DNA of 64,000 nucleotides from Plesiocystis pacifica SIR-1 (GTDB lineage: Bacteria; Myxococcota_A; Polyangia; Nannocystales; Nannocystaceae): assembly GCF_000170895.1 (NCBI RefSeq), contig NZ_ABCS01000024.1:1-64000 (forward strand). The letters run 5' to 3'. The position numbers and the translations under genes were made by a program. Positions 55,594 through 64,000 of this stretch are shown piece by piece. The first letter of the stretch is position 1. Each line of letters starts with the position of its first letter. The notes beneath the pieces were generated by a model, which was not told the origin of the DNA, did no database searches, and worked only from the letters and a program-made list of their open reading frames with translations.

Positions 55594-56433
55594 ATGGCGA
55601 CCATCCTCGTCACCGGAGCGTCCTCGGGCATCGGCCTCTCCACGGCGCGGCTGCTCGCCAGCCGGGGCCACCGCGTGTTCGGGACCAGCCGGCGCAGCCC
55701 CGAGGCGGTCGTCGCCAAGCTCGGCGCCCAGCCCTTCACCTTCGTGACCATGGACGTGCGCGACCCCGGCTCGGTCGCGGCCGCGATCGCCGAGGTCCAC
55801 CGGCAGATCGCGGACGAGCTGGGCCCGGATCAGGGTCTCGACGTGGTCGTCAACAACGCGGGCATGGGCGTGGCCGGGGCCCTCGAGGACACCTCGGACG
55901 CCGAGGCCCTCGAGCAGCTGGACACCAACTTCCTCGGCGTCCACCGGGTGTGCCGGGCCGTGCTCCCCGACATGCGCGCGCGCGGGCGGGGGCGCATCGT
56001 CAACGTCGGCTCCCTCGCGGGCCGGATCACGCTGCCCTTCCAGGGCTTTTACAGCGCGAGCAAGTACGCGCTGTCGGCCTACACCGAGGCGCTGCGCATG
56101 GAGCTGCGGGCCTTCGGCGTGAGCGCGACGCTCATCGAGCCGGGCGACTTTCAGACCGGCTTCACCGACGCCCGCCAGCTCGCCGCCGCGAGCGAGGGCT
56201 CCGCCTACGCGCCGACCATGACCAAGACCATGGCGGTGTTCGAGGCCGACGAGCTCAGCGGCCGCAGCCCCGACGAGGTCGCGCGGGCCATCGCGCGGGC
56301 CATCGATGTCCGCAACCCGCGGGTCCGCTACACCGTCGGTCCGCTGGGTCAGCGCCTGGGCGTCATGCTGCGCAGCCTCATGCCCGAGCGGGTGTTCGAG
56401 GCGATCTTCTCGAAGCTGTACAAGCTCCGCTGA
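55594..56433 (+). CDS. Short-chain dehydrogenase/reductase
   Basis: A 279-residue classical SDR. The NAD(P) loop is VTGASSGIGLSTA (TGxxxGIG), the NNAG motif is VVNNAGMGVAG, the catalytic Ser lies in NVGSLAGRITL and the YxxxK dyad in FYSASKYALSAY (Tyr at 150, Lys at 154 approx.). Arg-rich TSRRS after strand 2 suggests NADP(H) preference. The C-terminal extension (about 30 residues, VRYTVGPLGQRLGVMLRSLMP) is common in oxidoreductases of the retinol-dehydrogenase-like subgroup. Single gene, divergent from the response regulator. Confidence 0.93.
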   Translation: MATILVTGASSGIGLSTARLLASRGHRVFGTSRRSPEAVVAKLGAQPFTFVTMDVRDPGSVAAAIAEVHRQIADELGPDQGLDVVVNNAGMGVAGALEDTSDAEALEQLDTNFLGVHRVCRAVLPDMRARGRGRIVNVGSLAGRITLPFQGFYSASKYALSAYTEALRMELRAFGVSATLIEPGDFQTGFTDARQLAAASEGSAYAPTMTKTMAVFEADELSGRSPDEVARAIARAIDVRNPRVRYTVGPLGQRLGVMLRSLMPERVFEAIFSKLYKLR

Positions 56434-56699
56434 GGCCGGCCAGCCGGTCGTGGGGCGCGTGAGCCCGGCGTGCGCGCGGCAGGGATCAGTCGTCGGCCGA
56501 GCTGCACTGCCTCATCGAGTTCATCGAGCTCATCGACCGCGAGCGCGGTGGGTCTGTCTCGTGCCCTGACGAGAGCCCAGCAGAGGCTGGGTCCGTGGTT
56601 TTGGTTCGAGAGAGGCCACTGAGCCGCACCTGACACTTGGTCACTCGCGCACTCATCAACTCATTCACCGATCCCCGATCCAGAGAGAAGCCAACACCC
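56434..56699. other. Leader of the large CLCA-like gene (266 bp)
   Basis: No gene is evident. The stretch contains several short direct repeats (GAGTTCATCGAGCTCATCGA near 56517-56536) and otherwise ordinary GC-rich DNA. The putative ribosome-binding region just before the ATG (GATCCAGAGAGAAGCCAAC) contains an AGAGAGAAG purine run. Confidence 0.4.
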
Positions 56700-59600
56700 A
56701 TGACCTCGACCGCACTGCGCCGCATCACTGCGTTGATGGCGCTTCCACTCTTCCTCGTGCCGCTCTCGAGCGCCCAGGCCGGGCAGCTCACCCAGGGCGC
56801 CGGCGCGACGACCTCCGTCCACGCGACGATCGACGTCCACGTCGCCTTCCCGCCGACCCAGGACGAGCTCGACGAGCTCGACGAGGTGCTCCAGGAGAGC
56901 GCCCGGATGATCTGCGACGTGACCGAAGGCGGCGTGCTGATCACCGACTACAACCTGGCCAGCAATGGCTACTCCTCGGCGCACGCGGACATGTACGTCT
57001 ACCCGCCGGACTGGAACAACAAGGCCGTGGTCAGCCCCTCGGGGCCCTTCGGCTTCGGGCGCTTCCTGACGGCCGTGTTCGGCCAGGGCCCGGGGGTGTG
57101 GGGCCACGAGTTCGCCCACCTGCTCCTCGGCCTCAAGGACCAGTACTTCGACCAGGACTTCAACTACGGCTGCGGCATTGGCCACGGCGTCGACGACGTG
57201 GTCGATCGCCACAACAACTCGATCCTTCAGTCCTACACGGCGCGCTGCTACGACCCGACGGTGATGAACAACGTCGCGGCCTACTCGAGCGAGTCGTGCA
57301 CCAACGACCAGCACTGCATCGACAACGCCCCGGGCTTTCCCAAGTGCGGCGCGACGGCGCCGCTGACCTCGGAGCTCAACGTCCCGGCCAACTTCGAGTC
57401 CCGGCTCGGCGACAACAACTACCCCGGCCCGCGCCAGGGCGAGATGCTGTGGCTGCAGGCCAACGTCGGCGTCAACGTGCCCCAGGACGACTGGAGCGAG
57501 ACCTCGCGGACCATCTGGTTCGTCGAGGCCGACGGGACCGAGGCCTGGAGCTACGACATCTACATCGACGCGCGCCAGACCGCGACGGGGACCTACGAGC
57601 TCCAGGCTAGATTGCGCGACGTCCAGGGCAGCGACAAGGTCGTCCTCGACTGGCAGGTCGACGGGACGGAGGTGGTCCCGACCCTCGAGGTCGAGTTCGA
57701 CTCGATGGCCGCCTCATGCCGCGGGCACGCCTCGCTCCGCCCGGCGGACGCCGTGATCGTCGACGGGATCCCGACGGGCACCGACCAGGTGCAGCTGATC
57801 ATCCCGGCCTCCGAGCTCAACGCCCCCGGCGCGACGGACATCATCCTCGACGTCACCCTCGACGGTGAGCTGTGCATGCACACCAACGACGACGCGATCT
57901 ACATCTACTCGGCGACCTTCCCGGATCCCCTGCCGACGAACTCGGCGGCGGCCATGGGCGGGGCCTTCGTCGGGGCCAAGTACGACGCGAACTCGGACCC
58001 CGAGTACCTGCAGATCGAGCAGTGCGACTCCTACGCCGGGGAGCGCTTCAACTCCGTGACCCAGCTGTGGGAGGCGAGCAACCAGTGGGCGAAGGTCCGC
58101 AAGGAGGCGGCCAAGCGCTTCGCCAACACGCCCTGCGACATCACCAAGATCGGCGAGCTCGGCTACTGCTGCGACGCCCAGGCGGGCTGCAAGGACTCGA
58201 GCCACCAGTGCATCTACGGCGCCTGCGTCGATCCGGACGCGGTCTGTGACCCCGACGTCGACTCGCAGTGCGGCCGCCACCTGCTGGGCACGGGCTCCGA
58301 CTGGGAGTACCTGCGCTACAACCTCGAGTACAACTGGCAGCGCTCCGCCCCGGGCTTCGCCAAGGACCTCGACCTCTCCTTCTTCATGCCCGCGGGCACG
58401 CCGAACTCGGACCCGCGCTCGCCCCTGACCGACTGCGTCACCCACACGGCGACGGTCCACCACGACTTCGACGCCTACGACACCGTGGCGCTGGTCCTCG
58501 ATCGCTCGAAGTCCATGGACCAGGACCAGGGCTCGCGCAAGCGCATCGAGTGGGCCCAGCGGGCGATCTTGAAGTGGACCGACCACGTCGCCGACGGCGG
58601 CTCGGTGCAGGCCTCGCTGCGCAAGTTCAACCAGGACGCGCCGCCGGCGGTGTTCGGGTTCAAGACCGTGCTCGACGCCGTCGTGGGGGGCGAGACCGCG
58701 ACGGAGATCGACAGCACGGCGATCGAGGAGTACCTCGAGGACATCGAGCCCGACGGCTCGACGGCCATCGGCGACGCCATCGACGCGGCCGTCGCCGCGC
58801 TCATGGCCCACGACGACCTCGATCCGAACTCGAGCAACAACAACGCGATCTTCCTGATCACCGACGGCGAGCAGACCAGCGGAGACAAGGATGTCTGCGA
58901 CGCCCTCGAGGATGCGGCCAAGGACGACGTCCCGGTCTACATCGCGCCGGTCGGCTCGTTCAAGGAGGACGGCTTCGCCTGCGTCGAGGGCACGGGCGGC
59001 AAGCTGCTCGGGGCGGTCCTCGACCACGAGATCCCCGGGGCGCTGTTCGAGATGCACACGGACTACGAGGGCCAGGCCCTGTCCCTCGCCTACGAGCGCA
59101 GCGCCGTGTCCGGGCCCATGGGCGGCTACCCCTCGGACCGCAGCTACACGCTGCGCGTCGAGCCCAACGCCGAGGCGTTGAGCTTCCTGATCACCCCGGA
59201 CTCGACCTACTTCAACACCTGGGACCTCGAGTTCACCCTCTCGGGCCCGCTGGGCGAGAGCATCACCGAGATCGACGCCAGCTACGTGACCGTCGACCCC
59301 AACGGCTACTCGATCAGCGTGCGCGTCCCGAACCCGAGCGCGGGCGACTGGGAGATGAAGCTCTCGGCGCCGAACATGCCCTCGAAGCTCGAGCCCGAGG
59401 TGCAGACGCTGATGGCCCGGGTCGAGCACCCGGGGCCGCGCTGCGACGCGCGCGTGGCTCAGCCGCTGATCGAGTCGAGCACGGACGCGGTCGAGATCAC
59501 GGCCGGCGCGGTCTGGGACTACCCCCTGGCCGAGGGCGTGACCTACACGGCCACGGTCCGCGACCCCGCCGGGACCACGTCGACGGTCCCACTGACCGTC

Positions 59601-61024
59601 GACGAGGACGGCCTGGCCCGGGGCAGCTTCGACGGCTACTCGACCGACGGCATCTACCTCGTGCGCGTCAACTGTGACGTCGCCGACGACGCCAAGCACG
59701 CCTACGGCGAGGACGCGGACGGGCGGCTGACGGAGACGACCACGGTCGACTCGGGCTTCGAGCGCGTCCAGACCGTGGCCTTCACGGTCGACGCCGGCCT
59801 CTACCCCGACCCGATCGGGGACTGCGACGACGACGGCGTGAGCGACAGCGTCGAGGGCCTCGGCGACATGGACGGCGACGGCGTGCCGGACTACTGCGAT
59901 CCGGACACGACGGCGACGAGATCCCCGACAGCGTCGAGGGCCTGCTCGACGGGACAAGCGACGGCGTCCTCGACTTCCTCGACGTCGACGCGGACGACGA
60001 CGGCGAGCACGACAGCGTCGACGACGACTGGGAGGACGCCCTGTCGGGCGTGCGCTACGCCGAGGGCGACCTCAACGGCGACGGCCTCGTCGACCGCGTC
60101 TGGGGCGAGCCCGACTACGACTCCGGCCGCGGCCGCGTGGTCGTGGACTACGGCGGGGTCGGGGCGGACAGCAGCTACGGCCTGGACACCCCCGGCATCA
60201 ACGGCGTGGCCGCGGTCGACGACCACTTCGGCGCGACGGTGACCATCGGCGACTTCGACGGCGACGGCTACGACGACCTGGGCGTGGGCACGCCGGACTC
60301 GGACTACTCGGGCCTGACCGAGGCCGGGACCATCAACGTCATCTACGGCTCGTCGACGGGCCTGACGACCCTGGGCGACCAGTACCTGAGCAGCGACAGC
60401 CCGGGGATCAACGGCGTCGCCGAGACCAGCGAGCGCTTCGGCCTGCGCCTGTCTCACGGCGACTTCAACTGCGACGGCTACGACGACCTGGTGATCGGCG
60501 TGCCCGACGAGTCGGTCGGCAGCACCGTCGACGCGGGGGCGGTGCACGTCATCTACGGCTCCGCTGGCGGCCTCTCGACGGTCAACGACCTGTGGTACCA
60601 GGGCAACTCCGGGGTCAACGGCAGCTCCGAGGCGGGCGACCGCTTCGGAGAGACCGTCGCGGCCGGAGACTTCGACGGCGACAGCTGCGACGACCTGGTG
60701 ATCGGCGCGCCGACGGAGAACTGGGGCTCGACGGTGGACGCGGGCAACGCCTACGCGATGTACGGCGGCGCCACGGGCCTGAGCACGACGGGCGACTGGA
60801 CGGTGATCCAGGGCGTCATCTTGGGGGCCATCGGCGTCGACGAGTTCTTCGCCACGCGCTTGTGGGCCGAGGACCGCAACGACGACGGCTACGACGACCT
60901 GCTCGTCATGACCCCGGGCGACCCCTGCGGCGTGGGCGAGAAGGGCTTCAACGAGGTGTTCGGCTCGGCCTCGGGCCTGAGCGCGACCGGCAGCACCTGG
61001 ACTTGCGAGGTGCATCGTGACTGA
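56700..61024 (+). CDS. CLCA-like metalloprotease/vWA protein with TSP3 and FG-GAP repeats, frame broken at 59906
   Basis: An exported protein of about 1440 residues if repaired. Signal ALMALPLFLVPLSSAQA. An N-terminal CLCA-like metalloprotease follows: VWGHEFAHLLLGLKDQ, His136/Glu137/His140 of HExxHxxxGxxD. Cys-rich segments sit at about 155-210 and 480-530. A vWA domain begins at about 590 (VALVLDRSKSMDQD, an intact MIDAS). Beta-sandwich domains run to about 1030, then TSP3-type repeats (CDDDGVSDSVEGLGDMDGDG). Adding one base near 59906 turns CDPDTTATRS into CDPDHDGDEIPD and joins the 60050-61024 FG-GAP repeats (TIGDFDGDGYDDLGVG). FG-GAP repeats form a propeller for adhesion. The architecture suggests a surface protein that is cleaved or binds partners. 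Confidence 0.8.
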
Positions 61025-61475
61025 GCGTCGACGCCTTCGAGTGGCCGCGGCGCTCGCCGCCCTCGGCCTGGCCGGCCTCGTCGTCGCGGGCGTGGCCTGG
61101 ACCCGAGGGGGCGGGAGTGAGGGCTCGGCCCGGGGCGAGCTGCCCCCGGAGGCCCTCACCGACACCCGGGGCCAGTGGGCGGAGGTCGTCCACTACGGGG
61201 CGATTCCCTCTCGACCCGTCGACCCGGCCTCGCCCGGCTTCGAGGGTCGGGAGGACGACGACTGGCAAGAGCTGTCCGCGGACGAGCGCCGCGAGCGAGC
61301 CGAGCGGGCGGTCGAGGAGCAGCTGGCGGTGATCGAGGCCAGCGTCGACGAGGCGGAGCGCGAGCAGTTGCGCGCCCGAGCGTTCATGGACCTGTCCGCG
61401 GCGCGGGCCGAGTTCTTCGCCACCGAGGCGGGCGAGCGCCGCTACCTCGAGCTCGAGCTCCGGCTCGAGGGCTGA
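61017..61475 (+). CDS. Membrane-anchored helical protein
   Basis: A 152-residue protein with one N-terminal transmembrane segment (VAAALAALGLAGLVVAGVAW), a short linker and an acidic, Arg/Glu-rich helical C-terminal half (SADERRERAERAVEEQLAVIEASVDEAEREQLRARAF), probably coiled coil. GTG start overlaps the FG-GAP protein stop by 8 bp, so it is translationally coupled and may act with that protein. No recognised family. A strong hairpin follows its stop at 61501. Confidence 0.6.
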   Translation: MTERRRLRVAAALAALGLAGLVVAGVAWTRGGGSEGSARGELPPEALTDTRGQWAEVVHYGAIPSRPVDPASPGFEGREDDDWQELSADERRERAERAVEEQLAVIEASVDEAEREQLRARAFMDLSAARAEFFATEAGERRYLELELRLEG

Positions 61476-61500
61476 GGGCGGGTTTGACCCCGCGCTCGAA

Positions 61501-61531
61501 CGCCGGCCGTCCCCAGGGGCGGCCGGCGTCT
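61501..61531. terminator. Bidirectional-type terminator hairpin
   Basis: An 8-bp GC stem (CGCCGGCC/GGCCGGCG) enclosing a further CCCC/GGGG pairing is followed by TCTTT on the plus strand. It sits between convergent genes ending at 61475 and 61536. The T tract is short, so termination may be partial. Confidence 0.6.
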
Positions 61532-61535
61532 TTGC

Positions 61536-62291
61536 TCAGGGGCAGCCGTCGGTGATGTCGCCGACGTAGAGGCGGACGTCGCGGAGCTCCGCGCCCTGGC
61601 CGTCGTAGATCCACGCCACGTCGTAGGGCCCGCCGTCCATGGCGTAGGAGATCGAGCCGAGCACCCCGCCGACGCAGTCGTCGTCGGCGAGCTCGAGGTC
61701 GGTGAGCTCGTAGACGTTGACCCCGGTGCCGAAGGCCCCGACGGTCACGGGCGCGGAGGGGTCCACGGTCGAGTCGAGCACGGGCAGATCGACGGGCTCG
61801 ATCTGGAACAGATCGACGGGCAGGTTGACGGAGCAGCCGCTGTCGTTGAGGTCGATGACCAGGGTCGTGAACTGGGTCGTGAAGGTCTGCTCGTTGAGCT
61901 CGTGATCCACGTAGAGGTAGACCCGCTCGCCGCCGCCGATCGACGAGGGCCCGGGGACCGCGAGGGCGGCCGCGCCGTTGTCGGTGAGCGGGGAGGGGAA
62001 GTCGCTGGTGCTGGCGAGCAGGCGGAACAGCTCCGCGGTGGTCGCGGGCTCGCAGCTCGAGGTCGTCTCCTCGGTGCTCTCTTCGGTCTCGGTGGTGGTG
62101 TCCGTCGAGTCGCCGCTGCTGTCCTCGGTGGCCTCGTCGGTCAGGTCGCCGAAGCTGGTCTCCTCGTCGCCGTCGTCGTCGCTGGGGCAGGCGAGGAGGG
62201 GGAGGGCGAGGAGGGGGAGGGTGAGCAGGGGGCGGGCGAGGGCAGGCAGGGCCAGGGAGCGGGAGCCGGGGGCGGGCATCGGGGCGATCAT
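61536..62291 (-). CDS. Lipoprotein with acidic Thr/Glu linker
   Basis: A 251-residue exported protein. The signal peptide is very hydrophobic (LALPALARPLLTLPLLALPLLAC), followed by an acidic linker (DDDGDEETSFGDLTDEATED ... ETTSSC) to about residue 80. The C-terminal about 170 residues form a beta-rich domain with paired Cys (VIDLNDSGCSVNLPVDLFQ, DDDCVGGVLGSISY). No enzyme motif is seen. Starts at residues 1 and 5 (MIAP, MPAPG) are both possible. Family-level function unknown; the linker style matches other lipoproteins in this window. Confidence 0.7.
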   Translation of the reverse strand: MIAPMPAPGSRSLALPALARPLLTLPLLALPLLACPSDDDGDEETSFGDLTDEATEDSSGDSTDTTTETEESTEETTSSCEPATTAELFRLLASTSDFPSPLTDNGAAALAVPGPSSIGGGERVYLYVDHELNEQTFTTQFTTLVIDLNDSGCSVNLPVDLFQIEPVDLPVLDSTVDPSAPVTVGAFGTGVNVYELTDLELADDDCVGGVLGSISYAMDGGPYDVAWIYDGQGAELRDVRLYVGDITDGCP

Positions 62292-62355
62292 CGGCCCGGG
62301 ACGCGGGCCTTGTCCAGGCGCGTGCGCGCTCGGTCGTCCCGACTATACTCGGGGG

Positions 62356-64000
62356 GTGGGAGCTGCGAGCCTGCGTGGATCGGCCGTCGCTGCGGCTCTG
62401 AGCCTGAGCCTGGGCCTGAGTCTCGGCCTGAGCGTGGGCGGGTGTCAGGGGGAGCGCCGCCCGAGCACGCCCGGCTGCGAGCCCGAGGCCCTCGATCGTC
62501 TGGGCGAGCGCCTCGCGCTGATCCCCGTGTCCGAGCGAGGTCGCCAGGTCTGGCCCGGGGTCGAGGGCGCGTGCCCGCGCTTGCCCGAGACCTTCCGCCG
62601 CCACTTCGATCCCATGCACACCGCGGAGGCGGGGACCCGCTTTCTCCGCGAAAGCTCCATGCCCGAGACGCCGCTGACCAAGGCGCGCGAGGAGGCCCTC
62701 GCGGCCGAGCGCGTCGCGCTCGAGGCCAAGGCCTGCCCCGCGCGGGCCAAGCTGCGCGGGGTCGGTCGCGGGGACGCGGCGCAGGCCCGGGCCGAGGCGG
62801 TGTTCGAGACCTGCGGGTTCGACCGCTTCGGGGTCGTGGACGCCCAAGCGCTCGGGCCGACGCCGGGCGTGATGAGCTTCGCCCTCTACCAGTGGTTCCT
62901 CGACCAGGGGCTGAGGCCGGCGAGCGCCCAGCCCGTGGTCCGGGCCCTCTACGGCCTCGAGGCCTCGGCGGCCCAGGGGGTCACGCGGCCCTCGGGGCTG
63001 CGCCTGCCGGAGGTCCAGGGCGGGCCGTGGCAGGCCGAGTGGGGCCAGGAGCCGCAGCGCGGGGGCGGGGCCGAGACGATCGTCATCGGCGTCGCCGCTG
63101 ACGGCATCTTCGTCAACGCAGAGCAGGTCCACGTGTTCGAGGGCGATCGGGCCTACGGGGACTACGAGGCCGACTACCCCGTGCTGATCCCCCAGCTCTA
63201 CGACGAGCTCGAGCGCTGGTCCCTGGGCGCCCGCGAGGCCGCAGCGGCGACGGGGGACGAGTGGGTGGGGACGGCGGTGCTCGTCGTCGACGCGCCGGCC
63301 CCTTACGCGACGGTGATCAACGTGCTGCACTCGGCCCGGGGCGCGGGCTACGAGCGCTACGCCTTCGCCGTCGAGCCCGAGGGCTTCCGCAACCGCTACG
63401 TGCCCACCCACGCGCCGGGCGGCTACCGCGTCCTGGACGACGTGAAGCCGGGCGACCGCGGCCACGACTCCCGCTACGCCCCGGACACCCTCAGCCTCGA
63501 GCTGATGAACTCGGGCCTGACCCTGCGCTCGCGGGTCGGCCTGGACCTGAGCGCGCAGCACCCCCGGGGCTCGACCGAGGCGGTCGCGCAGTGGGCCGAG
63601 ACCTTGCGGGCGCTCGAGCCCAAGGCGCGGCGCGTGGTGATCTCGGCCTACGACACGATCACGACGCAGGAGCTGCTGGCGGCGATCGTGGCCGCGCGGG
63701 GCCCCGAGTGCGGGGCCGCCGAAGACCCCGCCTGCGCCTTGCCCGAGGCCGTGCTGCTCACCGAGTACGCCCACGAGGACGAGTCCGCTGGCGGGACGAT
63801 CTACGTCAGCGGCCGCTTCGCGCACTCCGAGCGGGTGTTCCCCGGCGAGGTCCTCGACTACTCGGACGAGGCGCGCGGGTACGGGCACGAGGACGCGGAC
63901 TCCGAGCCGCCCAAGACCGCGCTGGGTGTGCGCGTGATCGTCCCAGAGGTGGAGGGCGCCGTCGATGCGCTGCTCGTCCACCGGGTGGTCCGAGCGCGGC
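62356..64000 (+). CDS. Lipoprotein with ExbD/TolR-like domain, partial (C-terminus off window)
   Basis: A GTG at 62356 opens a frame that stays open to the window end (more than 548 residues). The signal is Leu/Ser/Gly-rich with lipobox LSVGGC. The N-terminal region carries Cys in CEPEALDRLGER and helical stretches (LAAERVALEAKACPARAKL). Two ExbD/TolR-like segments may be present: TIVIGVAADGIFVNAEQVHVF with LYDELERWS and VLVVDAPAPYATVINVLHSARGAGYERYAFAVEP, and a later RVVISAYDTITTQELLAAIVAARG. ExbD domains couple proton force to envelope transport when membrane-anchored; here no such membrane helix is seen. Confidence 0.6.
   Translation, partial: MGAASLRGSAVAAALSLSLGLSLGLSVGGCQGERRPSTPGCEPEALDRLGERLALIPVSERGRQVWPGVEGACPRLPETFRRHFDPMHTAEAGTRFLRESSMPETPLTKAREEALAAERVALEAKACPARAKLRGVGRGDAAQARAEAVFETCGFDRFGVVDAQALGPTPGVMSFALYQWFLDQGLRPASAQPVVRALYGLEASAAQGVTRPSGLRLPEVQGGPWQAEWGQEPQRGGGAETIVIGVAADGIFVNAEQVHVFEGDRAYGDYEADYPVLIPQLYDELERWSLGAREAAAATGDEWVGTAVLVVDAPAPYATVINVLHSARGAGYERYAFAVEPEGFRNRYVPTHAPGGYRVLDDVKPGDRGHDSRYAPDTLSLELMNSGLTLRSRVGLDLSAQHPRGSTEAVAQWAETLRALEPKARRVVISAYDTITTQELLAAIVAARGPECGAAEDPACALPEAVLLTEYAHEDESAGGTIYVSGRFAHSERVFPGEVLDYSDEARGYGHEDADSEPPKTALGVRVIVPEVEGAVDALLVHRVVRAR

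Overview
The window is very GC-rich and is best read as myxobacterial chromosome, probably suborder Nannocystineae (Plesiocystis/Enhygromyxa/Nannocystis-like). The basis is inference from gene content: many lipoproteins with long acidic Ser/Thr/Asp/Glu linkers, a MYXO-CTERM-type C-terminal tail, PilZ proteins, an AgmX/PglI-type domain, an OmpA protein with calcium-binding repeats and a DUF2505 protein. I see no rRNA genes, transposases, integrases or CRISPR arrays.

Layout. 1-8.5 kb: a partial metallo-beta-lactamase-fold hydrolase, a V4R/DUF2378-like protein, a three-gene minus-strand group (SpoIID-domain lipoprotein, alpha/beta hydrolase, zinc-ribbon membrane protein), a sulfotransferase, a MacB-type ABC permease/ATPase pair, a HIT protein and a small membrane protein. 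8.5-16.3 kb: epimerase, DUF2505 protein, a frameshifted DUF3352-like lipoprotein, a PspC-domain protein, an exported protein, smpB with a partner gene, and two small envelope proteins ending at a clear intrinsic terminator. 16.3-20.3 kb: an accessory-looking island with clustered copies of a composite palindromic repeat surrounding seven atypical tRNA-like genes (Ile-GAT, Val-GAC, Val-CAC, Met-CAT, Phe-GAA, Lys-CTT, Lys-TTT, none with an encoded CCA), then a PilZ protein and an SGNH-hydrolase lipoprotein. 20.3-33.5 kb: mnmG, a PilZ protein, and a long plus-strand run of mpl fused to a GNAT domain, nuoJKLMN and lysA, followed by a VOC protein. 33.6-42.6 kb: a frameshifted AraC regulator, a lipoprotein whose N-terminus may be encoded by the repeat, OmpA, a vWA lipoprotein, a GH16 glucanase, a TauD-type dioxygenase, RNase D and a frameshifted LysR regulator. 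42.6-45.8 kb: a maleylacetate reductase fused to a serine hydrolase, then homogentisate 1,2-dioxygenase, divergent from the LysR gene. 45.8-64 kb: lipoproteins, acyl-CoA ligase, ATP-dependent DNA ligase, AgmX/PglI-type protein, a two-component system, an SDR, a large CLCA-like metalloprotease/vWA/FG-GAP protein interrupted by a frameshift, and a partial lipoprotein with an ExbD-like domain.

How genes work together. Mpl (murein tripeptide recycling) and LysA (diaminopimelate decarboxylase) share a transcription direction and tight spacing with the membrane-arm complex I genes, so one long operon is plausible. The LysR gene, the fusion enzyme and the homogentisate dioxygenase look like an aromatic ring-cleavage unit, with palindromic sites in the divergent promoter. 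Four otherwise intact genes are broken by single-base shifts, three of them at short G/C runs and one beside such a site. This may be base-calling error, so those genes should not be written off as pseudogenes without checking reads.

The most unusual content is the atypical tRNA array and the dispersed three-module palindromic repeat around it.
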